NCBI GenBank assembly: GCA_902778275.1
Contig: CACYXE010000012.1
Location: 38,362 to 102,361, forward strand
DNA length: 64,000 nt
Origin: Oscillospiraceae bacterium
GTDB taxonomy: Bacteria; Bacillota; Clostridia; Oscillospirales; Oscillospiraceae
Reading direction: 5' to 3'
The notes beneath the pieces were generated by a model that did no database searches, was not told where the DNA came from, and was given only the letters and a program-made list of their open reading frames with translations. Shown in pieces: positions 24,538 through 38,800 of this stretch. The translations under genes were made by a program, and so were the position numbers. Every line of letters starts with the position of its first letter. Within the stretch, counting starts at the first letter, position 1.

Positions 24538-24978
24538 TCACTTGAGCATCTTGTACAGCAGCTGATACAACTGCGCGGCTTCCTCCGGGGCAAGGCCCGT
24601 GCACTGGGCCATCTTGTAGGGGACCGCCAGGGCCTGCTCCTTCAGCGCCTCGCCCTCCCGGGTCAGGCTGACGATCAGGCTGCGCTCATCCTCCGCGGAC
24701 CGCTGCCGGTGGATCAGCCCCTTGGCCTCCATCTTCTTGAGCAGGGGGGTCAGGGTGCCGGAATCCAGAAACAGGGCGTTGCCCAGCTCCTTGACGGTGA
24801 CGGCCTTTTTCTCCCACAGCACCATCATGGCGATGTACTGGGTGTAGGTCAGGTCGATCTCGTCCAGATAGGGCTTGTACTGCTTGATGATCTCCCGGGA
24901 GCAGGCATAAAGCGGGAAACACAGCTGGTTTTCCAGCTTCAGCGCATCATATTTTGTCGCGTCTTCTATCTTGTCCAT
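24538..24978 (-). CDS. ohrR: OhrR-type MarR-family peroxide sensor
   Basis: A 146-aa winged-helix repressor closely resembling B. subtilis OhrR. KLENQLCFPLYACSREI carries the single reactive Cys (Cys20), equivalent to the organic-hydroperoxide-sensing cysteine. LDSGTLTPLLKKMEAKGLI is the recognition helix and RSAEDERS the wing. Oxidation of the Cys would release DNA. The start is ATG 24978 after GGAGATACC; a longer reading (24993) lacks spacing. No ohr peroxidase gene is next to it, so its target is unknown. It follows the 69-aa membrane protein by 26 bases and may be in that operon. Confidence 0.88.
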   Translation of the reverse strand: MDKIEDATKYDALKLENQLCFPLYACSREIIKQYKPYLDEIDLTYTQYIAMMVLWEKKAVTVKELGNALFLDSGTLTPLLKKMEAKGLIHRQRSAEDERSLIVSLTREGEALKEQALAVPYKMAQCTGLAPEEAAQLYQLLYKMLK

Positions 24979-25004
24979 AACCGGTATCTCCATCCGGGTC
25001 CATC

Positions 25005-25214
25005 TCAGGCGACAGGGGCCTGGATGGCATCTGTGATTGCTTCGAATACATCGCCGGCATATTCGTAATAGACTGCCGGATGGTAGCGGTCATCCATGAC
25101 TTCCAGGATACGGGGCATGTCGCCGCCGGTCATCAGACCGACGCCCACGCAGACAGCGCCCAAAAGGATCGCCACCAGGACGATCACCAAAATGACTCTC
25201 CAACCTTTTTTCAT
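25005..25214 (-). CDS. Small single-pass membrane protein
   Basis: A 69-aa protein with an MKKGWR charged start, one hydrophobic segment (about residues 7-28) and a short outward tail rich in Tyr and acidic residues. No family is recognised. The start overlaps the stop of the upstream DUF1700-like gene by four bases (ATGA), so the two are translationally coupled and probably act together at the membrane. Confidence 0.7.
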   Translation of the reverse strand: MKKGWRVILVIVLVAILLGAVCVGVGLMTGGDMPRILEVMDDRYHPAVYYEYAGDVFEAITDAIQAPVA

Positions 25215-26404
25215 GCCGCAACCTCCTTATAGCACCATTTGGCGCCCAGAGATACGACCCCGCGGATCAGGCCCACGATCGCGCCGCCGATGAACCAGAT
25301 AAAGATCCACAGGAACAGCAGGCCCAAAGCCAGAATGATCAGCGCGGCGCCCAGGACAATCAGGATATCCGCCAACACGGGGAAGCCGCTGAACGCCGTG
25401 ACGAAGAAGGCCGCACCAGCGGCGATGGCGCTGACAGCCAGAGCCAGGAAGAACAGTGTGGGGATCAAAAGAACGCAGATCAGGGCCAGCGTAATGGGGA
25501 TCGCCAGGATGATATACAGGATCAACAGCAGGGGCCTTGCCTTGCGCACAGTCGCTGTGGGGACAGACTGCACGAAGGCATCTTCTTCCTCGTCTGCCTC
25601 GTCGTTCAGCTCGAACGTCTTGTCCGAAAGGGCTTCCTCCTCATCCAAAGCATCTTCTTCCTCCGCTTCCGGGGAGAGGGGATCGTCCTCAATGGAAAAG
25701 TCCGCCAGGAAGTCATCCAGCGCGTCCTTGTCCACGGGAGCTTCCTCCGCCTCGCCCTCGTCGTCATCCGGGACGAACAGGGGCGCCGCGGCTGCCGCGG
25801 CTGCCGGGATCGCAGCTGCCGCAGCTTCGGGAGCGCCTGCAGCTTCCACATCGTCCTCGGGCGCTTCCGCGTCCGCAGACGCTTCCGGCTCCGGGACAGA
25901 GGCTTCGGCCTCTTCGGTCACGGCCGGTTCTTCCGGCTTGACGGCTTCTTCGCCGTTCACGCCCAGGCCATCCTCTGCTTCTACAGGGGCCTCTTCGGCG
26001 TCCTCGTCGGGCTGCGCGTCCGCGTCCTCTTCCAGGAACGCGTCTTCTTCAAACAGGGAGAACTGATCCTCCATGGGCGCGGAACCGACAGACCGGTCGG
26101 GCACCGCTTCCTCGTAGACCTTATGGATCGCCAGGATAAAGTCCGGCGTGGTCTCATCCTCGACACGCTCCCCGGTCTCCTCGCGGCTCTGCGCCTCCAC
26201 CTGGAGCTTGCGCATCTTGGCGTTGTAGGCGCGGGCTACGATCACGGCCTGACGGGTGGGAGAGACCAGCGCCTGCAGCAGCGCCTGCTCATCCTCCGTG
26301 TCTTCAAACATCTTGACGTACATGGCAAGAGCGGTCTGCCGGTCCTCTTCATACATGAAGGTCAGCAGCTTGCCAAGCTCCGCAAGAAATTTCTGCTTGT
26401 TAAT
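25211..26404 (-). CDS. DUF1700/HAAS-like membrane protein with acidic linker; probable AUU start
   Basis: About 397 aa. The first ~60 residues (NKQKFLAELGKLL onward) resemble the helical HAAS domain of DUF1700 proteins. Residues about 100-290 form a long Glu/Asp/Ala-rich low-complexity linker, and the last ~110 residues contain three to four membrane segments ending GLIRGVVSLGAKWCYKEVAA. There is no ATG near the start. The promoter at 26443-26471 places the transcript start near 26436, ruling out the upstream TTG (26434). GGAGG (26417-26413) is eight bases from ATT 26404, which aligns with the usual first Met. A GTG at 26413 would overlap the Shine-Dalgarno. The function is unknown. Confidence 0.75.
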   Translation of the reverse strand: MNKQKFLAELGKLLTFMYEEDRQTALAMYVKMFEDTEDEQALLQALVSPTRQAVIVARAYNAKMRKLQVEAQSREETGERVEDETTPDFILAIHKVYEEAVPDRSVGSAPMEDQFSLFEEDAFLEEDADAQPDEDAEEAPVEAEDGLGVNGEEAVKPEEPAVTEEAEASVPEPEASADAEAPEDDVEAAGAPEAAAAAIPAAAAAAAPLFVPDDDEGEAEEAPVDKDALDDFLADFSIEDDPLSPEAEEEDALDEEEALSDKTFELNDEADEEEDAFVQSVPTATVRKARPLLLILYIILAIPITLALICVLLIPTLFFLALAVSAIAAGAAFFVTAFSGFPVLADILIVLGAALIILALGLLFLWIFIWFIGGAIVGLIRGVVSLGAKWCYKEVAA

Positions 26405-26442
26405 AGTGTTCACCTCCGATTGTAAAAGGTACAATCATCGAC

Positions 26443-26471
26443 ATTATAGCGGCTGCGGGGCCACAGGTCAA
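26443..26471 (-). promoter_or_regulatory. SigA-type promoter of the DUF1700-like operon
   Basis: TTGACC (26471-26466), 17-base spacer, TATAAT (26448-26443) on the minus strand, a near-consensus match. It is divergent from the proS promoter. Confidence 0.88.
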
Positions 26472-26513
26472 GAAAAATCGTTGCATTTTGTAGCTTTTGG
26501 CAGGTGCCAAGTA

Positions 26514-26542
26514 TTGACAAGGCCAGATGGGGACGGTAGAAT
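26514..26542 (+). promoter_or_regulatory. SigA-type promoter of proS
   Basis: TTGACA (26514-26519), 17-base spacer, TAGAAT (26537-26542). The ~75-base leader contains a GC hairpin (GCCGCGC/GCGCGGC); no T-box motif was seen. Confidence 0.88.
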
Positions 26543-26622
26543 ATTAGACCGTGAGCCGCGCGGGATGCGCGGCCATATACTACGGCGGGGCAAGGGCCCT
26601 GGCGATATGAGAGGTATTGAAA

Positions 26623-28059
26623 ATGGCAAAAGACAAAAAGGTAGAACAGATCACCGATATGGAGGTGGACTTCGCCCAGTGGTTCACAGACGTGTGCACC
26701 AAGGCGGAGCTGGTGGATTATTCCGGCGTGAAGGGCTGCTTCATCCTGCGCCCCTACGGCTACGCCATCTGGGAGAACATCCAGCAGGTGCTGGACGGCA
26801 TGTTCAAGCGTGACGGCCACGAGAACGTGTCCATGCCCATGCTGATCCCCGAGAGCCTCCTGCAGAAGGAAAAGGATCATGTGGAGGGCTTTGCCCCCGA
26901 GTGCGCCTGGGTCACCGTGGGCGGCAGCGAGGAGCTGCCCGAGCGGCTGTGCATCCGTCCCACCTCCGAGACGCTTTTCTGCGACCACTGGAGCCACGTG
27001 GTCCACTCCTGGCGGGATCTGCCCATGCTGTATAACCAGTGGTGCTCCGTGCTCCGCTGGGAGAAGACCACCCGCCCCTTCCTGCGGGGCCGTGAGTTTT
27101 TGTGGCAGGAGGGCCATACCCTCCACGCCACCGAGGAGGAGGCCCGCAAGGAGACCCTGCAGCAGCTGGAGGTCTACGCGGACCTGTGCGAGAACTATCT
27201 GGCCATGCCGGTCATCCGGGGCAACAAGACCGAGAAGGAAAAGTTCGCCGGCGCGGTGAACACCTACACCATCGAGTGCATGATGCATGACCACAAGGCC
27301 CTGCAGTCCGGCACCAGCCACTTCTTCGGCGACGGCTTTGCCCGGCAGTTCGACATCACCTTCACCGACAAGGACAACAAGCAGAAGTATCCCTTCCAGA
27401 CCTCCTGGGGCCTGTCCACCCGCACTATCGGCGGCATCATCATGACCCACGGCGACAACAACGGCCTGGTCCTGCCCCCGCGCATTGCGCCGGTGCAGGT
27501 GGTGGTGGTCCCGGTGGCCCAGCACAAGGAGGGCGTCATCGAGAAGGCAACGGCCCTGTATGAGGCCATCAAGGCCGCGGGTATCCGCTGCCGGATCGAC
27601 GTGAGCGACAACAGCCTGGGCTGGAAGTGCGCCCAGTACGAGATGAAGGGCGTGCCCCTGCGCGTGGAGCTGGGGCCCAAGGACATCGAAAAGGGCGTGT
27701 GCATGGCAGTGCGCCGCGACAACGGCGAGAAGATACCCGTGGCGCTGGACCAGGCGGTGGAGCTTCTGCCCGGCCTGCTGGACCAGGTGCAGCAGGGCCT
27801 CTTCGACAAGGCCAAGAAAAACCTGGACGAGCACATCTTCGCCGCCTCCTCCATCGAAGAGGCCAAAAAGCTGCAGGCCGAGCACGGCGGCTTTATCAAG
27901 ACCATGTGGTGCGGTGAGCTGGATTGCGAGCTGGCCATGAAGGAGCAGGCGGGCATGTCCTCCCGCTGCATCCCCTTCGAGCAGGAGAAGCTGGGAGAGA
28001 CCTGTGCCTGCTGCGGAAAGCCCGCCAAGCACATGATCTACTGGGGCATTGCGTACTGA
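26623..28059 (+). CDS. proS: Prolyl-tRNA synthetase, archaeal/eukaryotic-type
   Basis: A 478-aa class II aminoacyl-tRNA synthetase. Motif 2 region FLRGREFLWQEGHTLHAT and motif 3 region GLSTRTIGGIIMTHGD are clear. The C-terminal anticodon-binding domain is followed by the extra zinc-binding-type C-terminal domain ending in KHMIYWGIAY with CACCGK. The absence of the large editing insertion between motifs 2 and 3 marks it as the shorter archaeal-type ProRS common in Clostridia. The ATG 26623 follows GAGAGGTATTGAAA. It is followed after one base by a HAD hydrolase gene. Confidence 0.97.
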   Translation: MAKDKKVEQITDMEVDFAQWFTDVCTKAELVDYSGVKGCFILRPYGYAIWENIQQVLDGMFKRDGHENVSMPMLIPESLLQKEKDHVEGFAPECAWVTVGGSEELPERLCIRPTSETLFCDHWSHVVHSWRDLPMLYNQWCSVLRWEKTTRPFLRGREFLWQEGHTLHATEEEARKETLQQLEVYADLCENYLAMPVIRGNKTEKEKFAGAVNTYTIECMMHDHKALQSGTSHFFGDGFARQFDITFTDKDNKQKYPFQTSWGLSTRTIGGIIMTHGDNNGLVLPPRIAPVQVVVVPVAQHKEGVIEKATALYEAIKAAGIRCRIDVSDNSLGWKCAQYEMKGVPLRVELGPKDIEKGVCMAVRRDNGEKIPVALDQAVELLPGLLDQVQQGLFDKAKKNLDEHIFAASSIEEAKKLQAEHGGFIKTMWCGELDCELAMKEQAGMSSRCIPFEQEKLGETCACCGKPAKHMIYWGIAY

Positions 28060-28060
28060 T

Positions 28061-28726
28061 ATGCGCCCCTGCAGAGCTGTCATCTTTGATCTGGACGGCG
28101 TGCTCCTGGATTCGGAGCGGGTGGCCATGGGCCGCTGGAAGCAGGTGGGCGAGACTCTGGGCCTGGACGGCATCGAGCAGGTCTACATGCGCTGTATCGG
28201 CACCACGCCTGCCCGGACCCGGGAAATCATGGACGAGGCCTATGGGCCCGACTTTTCCCTGGAGGATTTCTATACCCTGCTGCGCGTCCGCTTTCAGCGG
28301 GGCGAGGCCCAGATGCCGGTGAAAGCCGGCTCCCGGGAGATCCTGGAGGCGCTGAAGGCCGCGGGGCTCAGCCTGGCGGTGGCCTCCTCCTCGCCGGAGG
28401 AGTACGTGCGGCGGGAGCTTTCCGGCGCGGGACTGCTGGACTACTTCGACCACGTGGTCACCGGCGACATGGTGACGCACAGCAAGCCCCACCCGGAGAT
28501 CTTCCTAAAGGCCGGGGCCCTCAGCGGCGCGGCGCCGTCGGAGATCTGGGTGATCGAGGATTCCTACAACGGGATCCGCGCGGCCCACGCCGCCGGGATG
28601 CGGCCGCTTATGATCCCGGACCTGATCCCGCCTGACGAGGAAATGCGCCGGAAGGCAGAAGTGATCCTGCCGGACCTGTTCTCCGCCCGGGACTATCTCC
28701 TGGCTCTGACCGATACAGATGAATAA
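28061..28726 (+). CDS. HAD-family hydrolase, beta-phosphoglucomutase-like
   Basis: A 221-aa HAD phosphatase or phosphomutase. Motif I FDLDGVLLDSE has the nucleophile Asp near residue 11. Motif II appears as VASSSP, motif III Lys in HSKPHPEIF, and motif IV as VIEDSYNGIRAAHAAGM. The C1-type helical cap (residues about 18-85) fits the beta-PGM/phosphoglycolate phosphatase subgroup, but the substrate cannot be told. Its ATG is one base past the proS stop, so it is co-transcribed with proS. A bidirectional terminator follows. Confidence 0.92.
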   Translation: MRPCRAVIFDLDGVLLDSERVAMGRWKQVGETLGLDGIEQVYMRCIGTTPARTREIMDEAYGPDFSLEDFYTLLRVRFQRGEAQMPVKAGSREILEALKAAGLSLAVASSSPEEYVRRELSGAGLLDYFDHVVTGDMVTHSKPHPEIFLKAGALSGAAPSEIWVIEDSYNGIRAAHAAGMRPLMIPDLIPPDEEMRRKAEVILPDLFSARDYLLALTDTDE

Positions 28727-28731
28727 AAAGC

Positions 28732-28769
28732 AAAAGGCCGACACGGAATCAAAACCGTGTCGGCCTTTT
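28732..28769. terminator. Bidirectional terminator between the HAD gene and gltD
   Basis: AAAAGGCCGACACGG / CCGTGTCGGCCTTTT, perfect 15-bp stem, eight-base loop. The A and T flanks provide a U-tract on either strand. Confidence 0.92.
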
Positions 28770-28779
28770 GCCGTATAAA

Positions 28780-30171
28780 TCAGATCAGGTTTGTGTAGCC
28801 CATCAAGTAGCGGTCCACCTCGATGGCCGCCGCCCGGCCCTCCGCGATGGCGTGGACCACCAGGGACTGGCCCCGGTGCATGTCCCCGGCGGTGAAGATG
28901 TGGGGCACATTGGTGCGATAATGGCCCACCTCGGTGACGACGGTGTTTTTCCGCTCCACCCCGAAGGCCTCGCACACGTCCGCCCGGCAGCCGGCAAAGC
29001 CGGTGGCGCCGATCAGCAGCTGGCAGGGGAGCTGCTCGCCGCTCTTGGTGACGATGGCCTGCAGCTGGCCGGCCTCGTCCGCCTGCAGGGAGGCCACGCT
29101 CTGCCGGAAGACCCGCGGGTCCTGTCCGAAGAGAGCCTCGGCCTCCTCCTGGGCGTAGTCCTGGGGCAGCTTCCCGGCGCTGTCAACATAGTCCTCCCGG
29201 CCCCGGCGGACCAGCTGGATCACGCTGCGGCAGCCCTGGCGGATGGCGGTGGCCACGCAGTCGGTGGCAGTGTTGCCGGTGCCGATGACGATCACGTCCC
29301 GGCCCGCGGCGCCGGGCAGCTCCGATTCGATGCCAAACTGCTGCCGGTCCACCGCCGCGTGCAGGTAGTCCATGGCGTAGCAGACGCCCTGGACCCCCGC
29401 GGCGTCTACGCCGATATCCCGGGGCTGCTCCGCGCCGCAGCAGAGTACCACGGCGTCAAACTCCCGGCTGAGCCGCCGGGCGATAGCCGGGTCGGCGGCG
29501 TCCAGGCCGGTCACAAAGGTGACGCCCTCGTCGGTCATCAGGTCGATGCGCCGCTGTACGGCGGTCTTGGGCAGCTTCATGTTGGGGATGCCGTAGGTCA
29601 GGATCCCGCCGGGACGCTGGTGCTTTTCGATGACGGTTACGCTGTGGCCCCGGTGGTTGAGCTGATCGGCCACCGCGAGCCCTGCAGGGCCGGAGCCGAC
29701 CACCACCACGTTCTTCCCGGACACGTTTTTGGTGAAACGCGGCTTCATCATGCCGTTTGCAAAGGCATATTCGATGATGCTGCGCTCGTTGTCGTGCACG
29801 GTGATAGGCGCGTCGTAGAGCCCGCAGGTGCAGGCCTGCTCACAGAAGGCGGGACAGACCCGCCCAGTGAATTCGGGGAAGTTGTTGGTTTTCAGCAGCC
29901 GGGCCAGGGCGTGGCCGTAGTTGCCGTCCATGAGCATATCGTTCCACTCGGGGATCAGGTTGTGCAGGGGGCAGCCCAATTGTTTGCCCTCGAACTGCAC
30001 GCCCGCCTGGCAGAAGGGGACGCCGCAGTTCATGCAGCGGGCGCCCTGCTCCAGTCGCTGCTGGCCCTCCACGGGGATGTAGAGATCCTCCCAGTCCCCG
30101 ATGCGCTCCAGGACGGGGCGGCGTTGATTGGCGCAGCGCGCGTATTCCAGAAATCCTGTGGGTTTTCCCAT
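28780..30171 (-). CDS. gltD: Glutamate synthase small subunit
   Basis: A 463-aa flavoprotein that delivers electrons from NAD(P)H to GltB. The N-terminal cysteines of the [4Fe-4S] ligands are seen in CMNCGVPFC (about residue 47) and in CPAFCEQACTCG (about 100). The FAD motif VVGSGPAGLAVADQL is near 157. The second dinucleotide motif VIGTGNTATDCVA is near 296. Length is typical. It lies 15 bases downstream of gltB in one operon, together forming GOGAT for ammonia assimilation with glutamine synthetase (not in the window). Confidence 0.97.
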   Translation of the reverse strand: MGKPTGFLEYARCANQRRPVLERIGDWEDLYIPVEGQQRLEQGARCMNCGVPFCQAGVQFEGKQLGCPLHNLIPEWNDMLMDGNYGHALARLLKTNNFPEFTGRVCPAFCEQACTCGLYDAPITVHDNERSIIEYAFANGMMKPRFTKNVSGKNVVVVGSGPAGLAVADQLNHRGHSVTVIEKHQRPGGILTYGIPNMKLPKTAVQRRIDLMTDEGVTFVTGLDAADPAIARRLSREFDAVVLCCGAEQPRDIGVDAAGVQGVCYAMDYLHAAVDRQQFGIESELPGAAGRDVIVIGTGNTATDCVATAIRQGCRSVIQLVRRGREDYVDSAGKLPQDYAQEEAEALFGQDPRVFRQSVASLQADEAGQLQAIVTKSGEQLPCQLLIGATGFAGCRADVCEAFGVERKNTVVTEVGHYRTNVPHIFTAGDMHRGQSLVVHAIAEGRAAAIEVDRYLMGYTNLI

Positions 30172-30186
30172 AGCCGTACCCTCCTG

Positions 30187-34725
<4,539 letters not shown>

Positions 34726-34787
34726 AGGGGCCTCCTTGTTCCGATAGGGGAAGGCAAGAATCTTCGCTGCGATGCCGGGTCAGATGC

Positions 34788-34824
34788 ACAAAGGACCGCC
34801 TGCGGGATGCAGGAGGTCCTTTGT
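34788..34824 (-). promoter_or_regulatory. Hairpin in the gltB 5' leader
   Basis: ACAAAGGACC and GGTCCTTTGT are perfect 10-bp arms, extended by an inner CCTGC/GCAGG stem with a four-base loop; one mismatch separates the two stems. It begins about 20 bases after the predicted transcript start and 60 bases before the gltB start. There is no U-tract on the minus strand, so its role (protein site, stability or attenuation) is open. Confidence 0.6.
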
Positions 34825-34850
34825 ACGAGCCCGAACAAACAACTTAAGGC

Positions 34851-34880
34851 ATTTTAACACAGCAAATGGCTGAATTGCAA
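34851..34880 (-). promoter_or_regulatory. SigA-type promoter of gltBD
   Basis: TTGCAA (34880-34875), 18-base spacer, TAAAAT (34856-34851) on the minus strand. Confidence 0.75.
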
Positions 34881-34960
34881 TGTACCCATCATACCGAAAA
34901 CATGACAGTTATGATTTGCTTTGCGTATGGTAAGCGCGAAAGACGGACGCTGTCCGTATG

Positions 34961-34992
34961 AAAAAACGGAACGGGAAGGCTCCCGTTCCGTT
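34961..34992 (-). terminator. Terminator of the heat-shock operon
   Basis: On the minus strand AACGGAACGGGA pairs with TCCCGTTCCGTT, followed by TTTT. It lies about 30 bases after the dnaJ stop. Confidence 0.9.
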
Positions 34993-35023
34993 CTCCTGAA
35001 AACGAAAAACTAAAATTTGAAAA

Positions 35024-36157
35024 CTATTTCTTCTTTTTGCCGAAGATGCTGCCCTTGCCGCCGCTGTCCTGCTCGCCCATGGAGGCGGCGAATTGCCGCA
35101 GCAGCTCCTTCTGGTTGGCGTTCAGGTTCCTGGGTACGACCACCTTCACGGAAACGAACTGGTCGCCGCGGCCGCTGCCCCGCAGATAGGGGATGCCCCG
35201 GCCCCGCATGCGGAACACCGCGCCGGGCTGAGTGCCTTCGGGGATGGTCAGCTTGACCTTGCCGTCCAGGGTGGGGACCTCCACCTCCGCGCCCAGGGTG
35301 GCCTGGGCATAGCTGATCTCCTGCTCCATGATGACGGAAGTCCCGTCGCGCTCAAAGACAGCGTGGGGGCGCACGATCACAGAGATGAGAAGATCGCCGG
35401 GAGAACCGCCGTTGACACCGGTGTCGCCGTAGCCTGCCCGGGAGATGGTCTGCCCGTCGTCGATGCCGGCGGGGATCTTCACGGTCATCTTGTGCTGGCG
35501 GCGGATCCTGCCCATGCCCCGGCAGGTCTTGCAGGGCTGGTGGATGATCTTGCCGGTGCCCCTGCACTTGGAGCAGGGACCGGTGGACTGAGCCATGCCG
35601 AAGGGCGTGCGGGAAGTGGTGCGTACGGTGCCGCTGCCCTTGCAGTCCGGGCAGACCTCCGGCGTGGTACCGGGGGCGCAGCCGCTGCCGCTGCAATCCG
35701 GGCACTGCTCCACCCGGGGAGCGGTGACTTCCTTCTCGCAGCCGAAAGCGGCCTCCTCGAAGCTTATGTTTACGCTGGTGCGGACGTTCTCACCCCGGCG
35801 GGGCGCGTTGGGATTGCGGGTCTGGCCGCCAAAGCCGCCGAAACCGCCAAAGCTGCCGAAGAGATCCCCAAAGATATCGCCCAGATCGCCGAAACCGTCG
35901 AAGCCTGCGCCGCCGTAGCCCGCATTGGGATCGAAGGCCGCGTGACCGAACTGATCGTACTTTTTGCGTTTTTCCTCGTCGGACAGCACCTCATAGGCCT
36001 CGTTGGCCTCCTTGAAGCGCTCCTCGCACTCCTTGTCACCGGGGTGCAGGTCCGGGTGGTTGGCTTTGGTGATCTTCCGGTATGCCTTTTTGATCTCATC
36101 CGCCGTGGCGCCCTTGCTTACGCCGAGCACCTCGTAGTAATCTCGTTTATCTGCCAT
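35024..36157 (-). CDS. dnaJ: Chaperone protein DnaJ
   Basis: A 377-aa Hsp40 co-chaperone that stimulates DnaK's ATPase. The J-domain (1-70) contains HPD in [12 protein letters not shown] Gly/Phe-rich segment follows (about 75-115). The zinc domain has four CxxCxGxG repeats: [24 protein letters not shown] and CKTCRGMG. The C-terminal substrate-binding domains end in [10 protein letters not shown]. Length is normal. It is the last gene of hrcA-grpE-dnaK-dnaJ, 106 bases after dnaK with a hairpin between. Confidence 0.98.
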   Translation of the reverse strand: MADKRDYYEVLGVSKGATADEIKKAYRKITKANHPDLHPGDKECEERFKEANEAYEVLSDEEKRKKYDQFGHAAFDPNAGYGGAGFDGFGDLGDIFGDLFGSFGGFGGFGGQTRNPNAPRRGENVRTSVNISFEEAAFGCEKEVTAPRVEQCPDCSGSGCAPGTTPEVCPDCKGSGTVRTTSRTPFGMAQSTGPCSKCRGTGKIIHQPCKTCRGMGRIRRQHKMTVKIPAGIDDGQTISRAGYGDTGVNGGSPGDLLISVIVRPHAVFERDGTSVIMEQEISYAQATLGAEVEVPTLDGKVKLTIPEGTQPGAVFRMRGRGIPYLRGSGRGDQFVSVKVVVPRNLNANQKELLRQFAASMGEQDSGGKGSIFGKKKK

Positions 36158-36188
36158 AGGTTTTCTCCCATCCTGTTGGAATGCGCGT

Positions 36189-36220
36189 CATTGAGCTGAG
36201 GCCCAAGCCTCAGCTCAATG
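36189..36220 (-). other. Hairpin between dnaK and dnaJ
   Basis: CATTGAGCTGAGGC / GCCTCAGCTCAATG, a perfect 14-bp stem with loop CCAA (TTGG on the coding strand). No U-tract follows on the minus strand. It may tune the dnaK:dnaJ ratio by partial termination or mRNA processing. Confidence 0.75.
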
Positions 36221-36263
36221 ATGTAAGGATAAAGTGTGAGAGGGAAAGAATTGGTTGATTCGC

Positions 36264-38108
<1,845 letters not shown>

Positions 38109-38176
38109 TGTTTGTTCCTCCTGTATTCTGAAAATATTTTTTATACAACTTTATATCACTAAAAGCGCCTGGCGCT

Positions 38177-38800
38177 TCAGTTTGCTACTTTGACCATGGC
38201 GAAGCGGATCACCTTGTCGCCCAGCTTGAAGCCCTTTTGGAAGACCTCCACGATCTCGTTTTCGCCCTTTTCCTCGTCGTCCACGTGCATGACCGCGTTG
38301 TGGAGCTCGGGGTCGAATTTTTCGCCCAGGCACTCGATGGCGGTGACGCCCAGCTTCTCCAGCGTGGATTCAAACTGGGTCATGATCATCTCCACGCCCT
38401 TGCGGTAGGCCTCGTCCTCGGTGCCCTGCCGGAGCGCACGCTCCAGATTGTCGTAAACGGGCAGAAACTTCTGCACGGTATCGGCCTTGATATCGCCGTA
38501 CAGCCCGTCTTTTTCCTTCTGGCTGCGGCGGCGGAAGTTGTCGTACTCGGCGCAGATGCGCAGATACTTGTCGTTGAGCACCGCGTTTTCATCCTCCAGC
38601 GCGGCGAGCTTTTCCTCGTCCTTTTTCTTGGCGGCCTTCTTCTCCTCCCGGCGGGATTTCTTGTCGGCCTTGGGGGCCTCCTGGCTCTCTGCCGTTTCGG
38701 GGGCTGCCGCCTCCTCGCTGACCGCTTCTGCCTCGGCTGGAGCCTCTTCCAAAATCTCGTTCTTGGCCTCGGGGGCGGTCTCTTTCTTATCTGTGCTCAT
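38177..38800 (-). CDS. grpE: Nucleotide exchange factor GrpE
   Basis: A 207-aa DnaK exchange factor. The N-terminal ~60 residues are a disordered Glu/Ala-rich stretch, followed by the long dimerising coiled coil (KKDEEKLAALEDENAVLNDK; LRICAEYDNFRRRSQKEKD). The C-terminal beta domain has EKFDPELHNAVMHVDDE and ends NEIVEVFQKGFKLGDKVIRFAMVKVAN-like as in the family. The start is ATG 38800, eight bases after GGGAGA; an ATG at 38809 is too close to it. It overlaps the 3' end of hrcA by 14 bases. Confidence 0.96.
   Translation of the reverse strand: MSTDKKETAPEAKNEILEEAPAEAEAVSEEAAAPETAESQEAPKADKKSRREEKKAAKKKDEEKLAALEDENAVLNDKYLRICAEYDNFRRRSQKEKDGLYGDIKADTVQKFLPVYDNLERALRQGTEDEAYRKGVEMIMTQFESTLEKLGVTAIECLGEKFDPELHNAVMHVDDEEKGENEIVEVFQKGFKLGDKVIRFAMVKVAN

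Noticed and set aside
26543-26622. T-box leader upstream of proS
   Set aside because: The leader is short and no T-box sequence or specifier-type hairpin is visible.
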